Below, in pieces: positions 31,912 through 32,054 of a DNA stretch of 32,054 nt. The position numbers and the translations under genes were made by a program. The stretch lies in contig CANIEU010000021.1 of the NCBI GenBank assembly GCA_947466585.1, forward strand, positions 1 through 32,054, written 5' to 3'. The stretch comes from Fibrobacterota bacterium (lineage in GTDB: Bacteria; Fibrobacterota; Fibrobacteria; UBA11236). Positions within the stretch are counted from its first letter, which is position 1; each line of letters begins with the position of its first letter. The notes beneath the pieces were generated by a model. That model was not told the origin of the DNA. It did not search any database and was given only the letters and a program-made list of their open reading frames with translations.

Positions 31912-32054
31912 TGCTCTCCCGTTTGAGACACGCCTAGCGCGACTCAAACAGGCGGTCGCCCTCGCGGTGATCGGCACCTTGACAGTAGAAGAGAGCAAGG
32001 AGAAGGCGGATAGGCCTTTTGCCAGCCGAGTTTACTCGGAGGGTTTATTAAGGA
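31912..32054 (+). ncRNA. Structured transcript leader, probably of an rRNA operon (16S gene would begin just past the window)
   Basis: The last 143 bases have no open reading frame but several hairpins: GTTTGAG/CTCAAAC (31921-31927 with 31943-31949), TTGCTCTC/GAGAGCAA (31911-31918 with 31991-31998) and CCGAG-TTTA-CTCGG (32026-32039). TTGCTCTC resembles the start of the boxA antitermination signal. The final TTATTAAGGA could lead into the AGAGTTTGATC start of 16S rRNA, which is not within the window. This reading is inference from the promoter and the structured leader. Confidence 0.4.

Noticed and set aside
31979-31984. Perfect TTGACA as a second promoter in the rRNA-like leader
   Set aside because: No acceptable -10 box lies 16-18 bases downstream (the sequence there is GA-rich).

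Overview
This is a GC-rich chromosomal stretch from a Gram-negative (diderm) bacterium. It carries a TonB/ExbB/ExbD energy-transduction operon, a Wzx/Wzy/Wzz/Wza-type surface polysaccharide locus and several proteins with signal peptides. The operon order DUF3450 - TtpC-like channel - ExbB - ExbD - TonB - TPR is known from gamma-proteobacteria (the Vibrio TonB2 type) and also occurs in the FCB/Fibrobacterota lineages. Together with the ferredoxin-geranylgeranyl reductase pair and the class II xylose isomerase, my low-confidence guess is a Fibrobacterota-like or other FCB-group organism. No rRNA gene is inside the window, so the taxonomy is inference. The right edge looks like the promoter and leader of an rRNA operon.

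Layout. 1-140 (-): 5' end of a B12-binding/radical SAM protein that runs off the window. 359-1944 (+): a two-cluster ferredoxin and a geranylgeranyl-reductase-family flavoprotein whose ends overlap. 2161-3468 (+): xylose isomerase with a strong intrinsic terminator. 3704-8985 (+): a six-gene TonB-energising operon; every internal junction but one is an ATGA overlap. A palindromic heptamer repeat is inserted in frame ahead of the signal peptide of the second gene. 9062-20576: surface-polysaccharide locus. FkbM methyltransferase and GT9 (+) converge on GT2 - GT1 - methyltransferase - GT2 (-). These diverge from flippase, polymerase and chain-length regulator (+), which converge through a bidirectional terminator on a Wza-like export protein (-). 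The flippase/polymerase part is visibly richer in A+T. 20725-20800 (-): tRNA-Thr(CGU).

20906-28102 is mostly housekeeping or accessory: DUF1015 protein (+), then on the minus strand a DinB-like protein without the usual histidines, DusA, an MFS exporter, YceI, exonuclease III and an acyltransferase-3 membrane protein. A non-coding stretch at 25816-26134 holds a nested inverted repeat that looks like a REP/MITE-type element. 28149-30614 (-): a secreted subtilase with a domain inserted just before its catalytic serine. 30812-31849 (+): ferrochelatase. 31850-32054: probable rRNA promoter with upstream T-tracts and a structured leader.

How it fits together. The TonB-type operon would power outer-membrane uptake. 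The glycan locus would assemble, flip, polymerise and export a methylated heteropolysaccharide; initiating transferase, ligase and nucleotide-sugar genes are not here and must lie elsewhere. I found no defence system, prophage, CRISPR array or transposase. The most unusual signals are the in-frame repeat insertion in the TtpC-like gene, the subtilase insert domain, the nested repeat element and the overlapping TTG starts of the divergent GT2/flippase pair.
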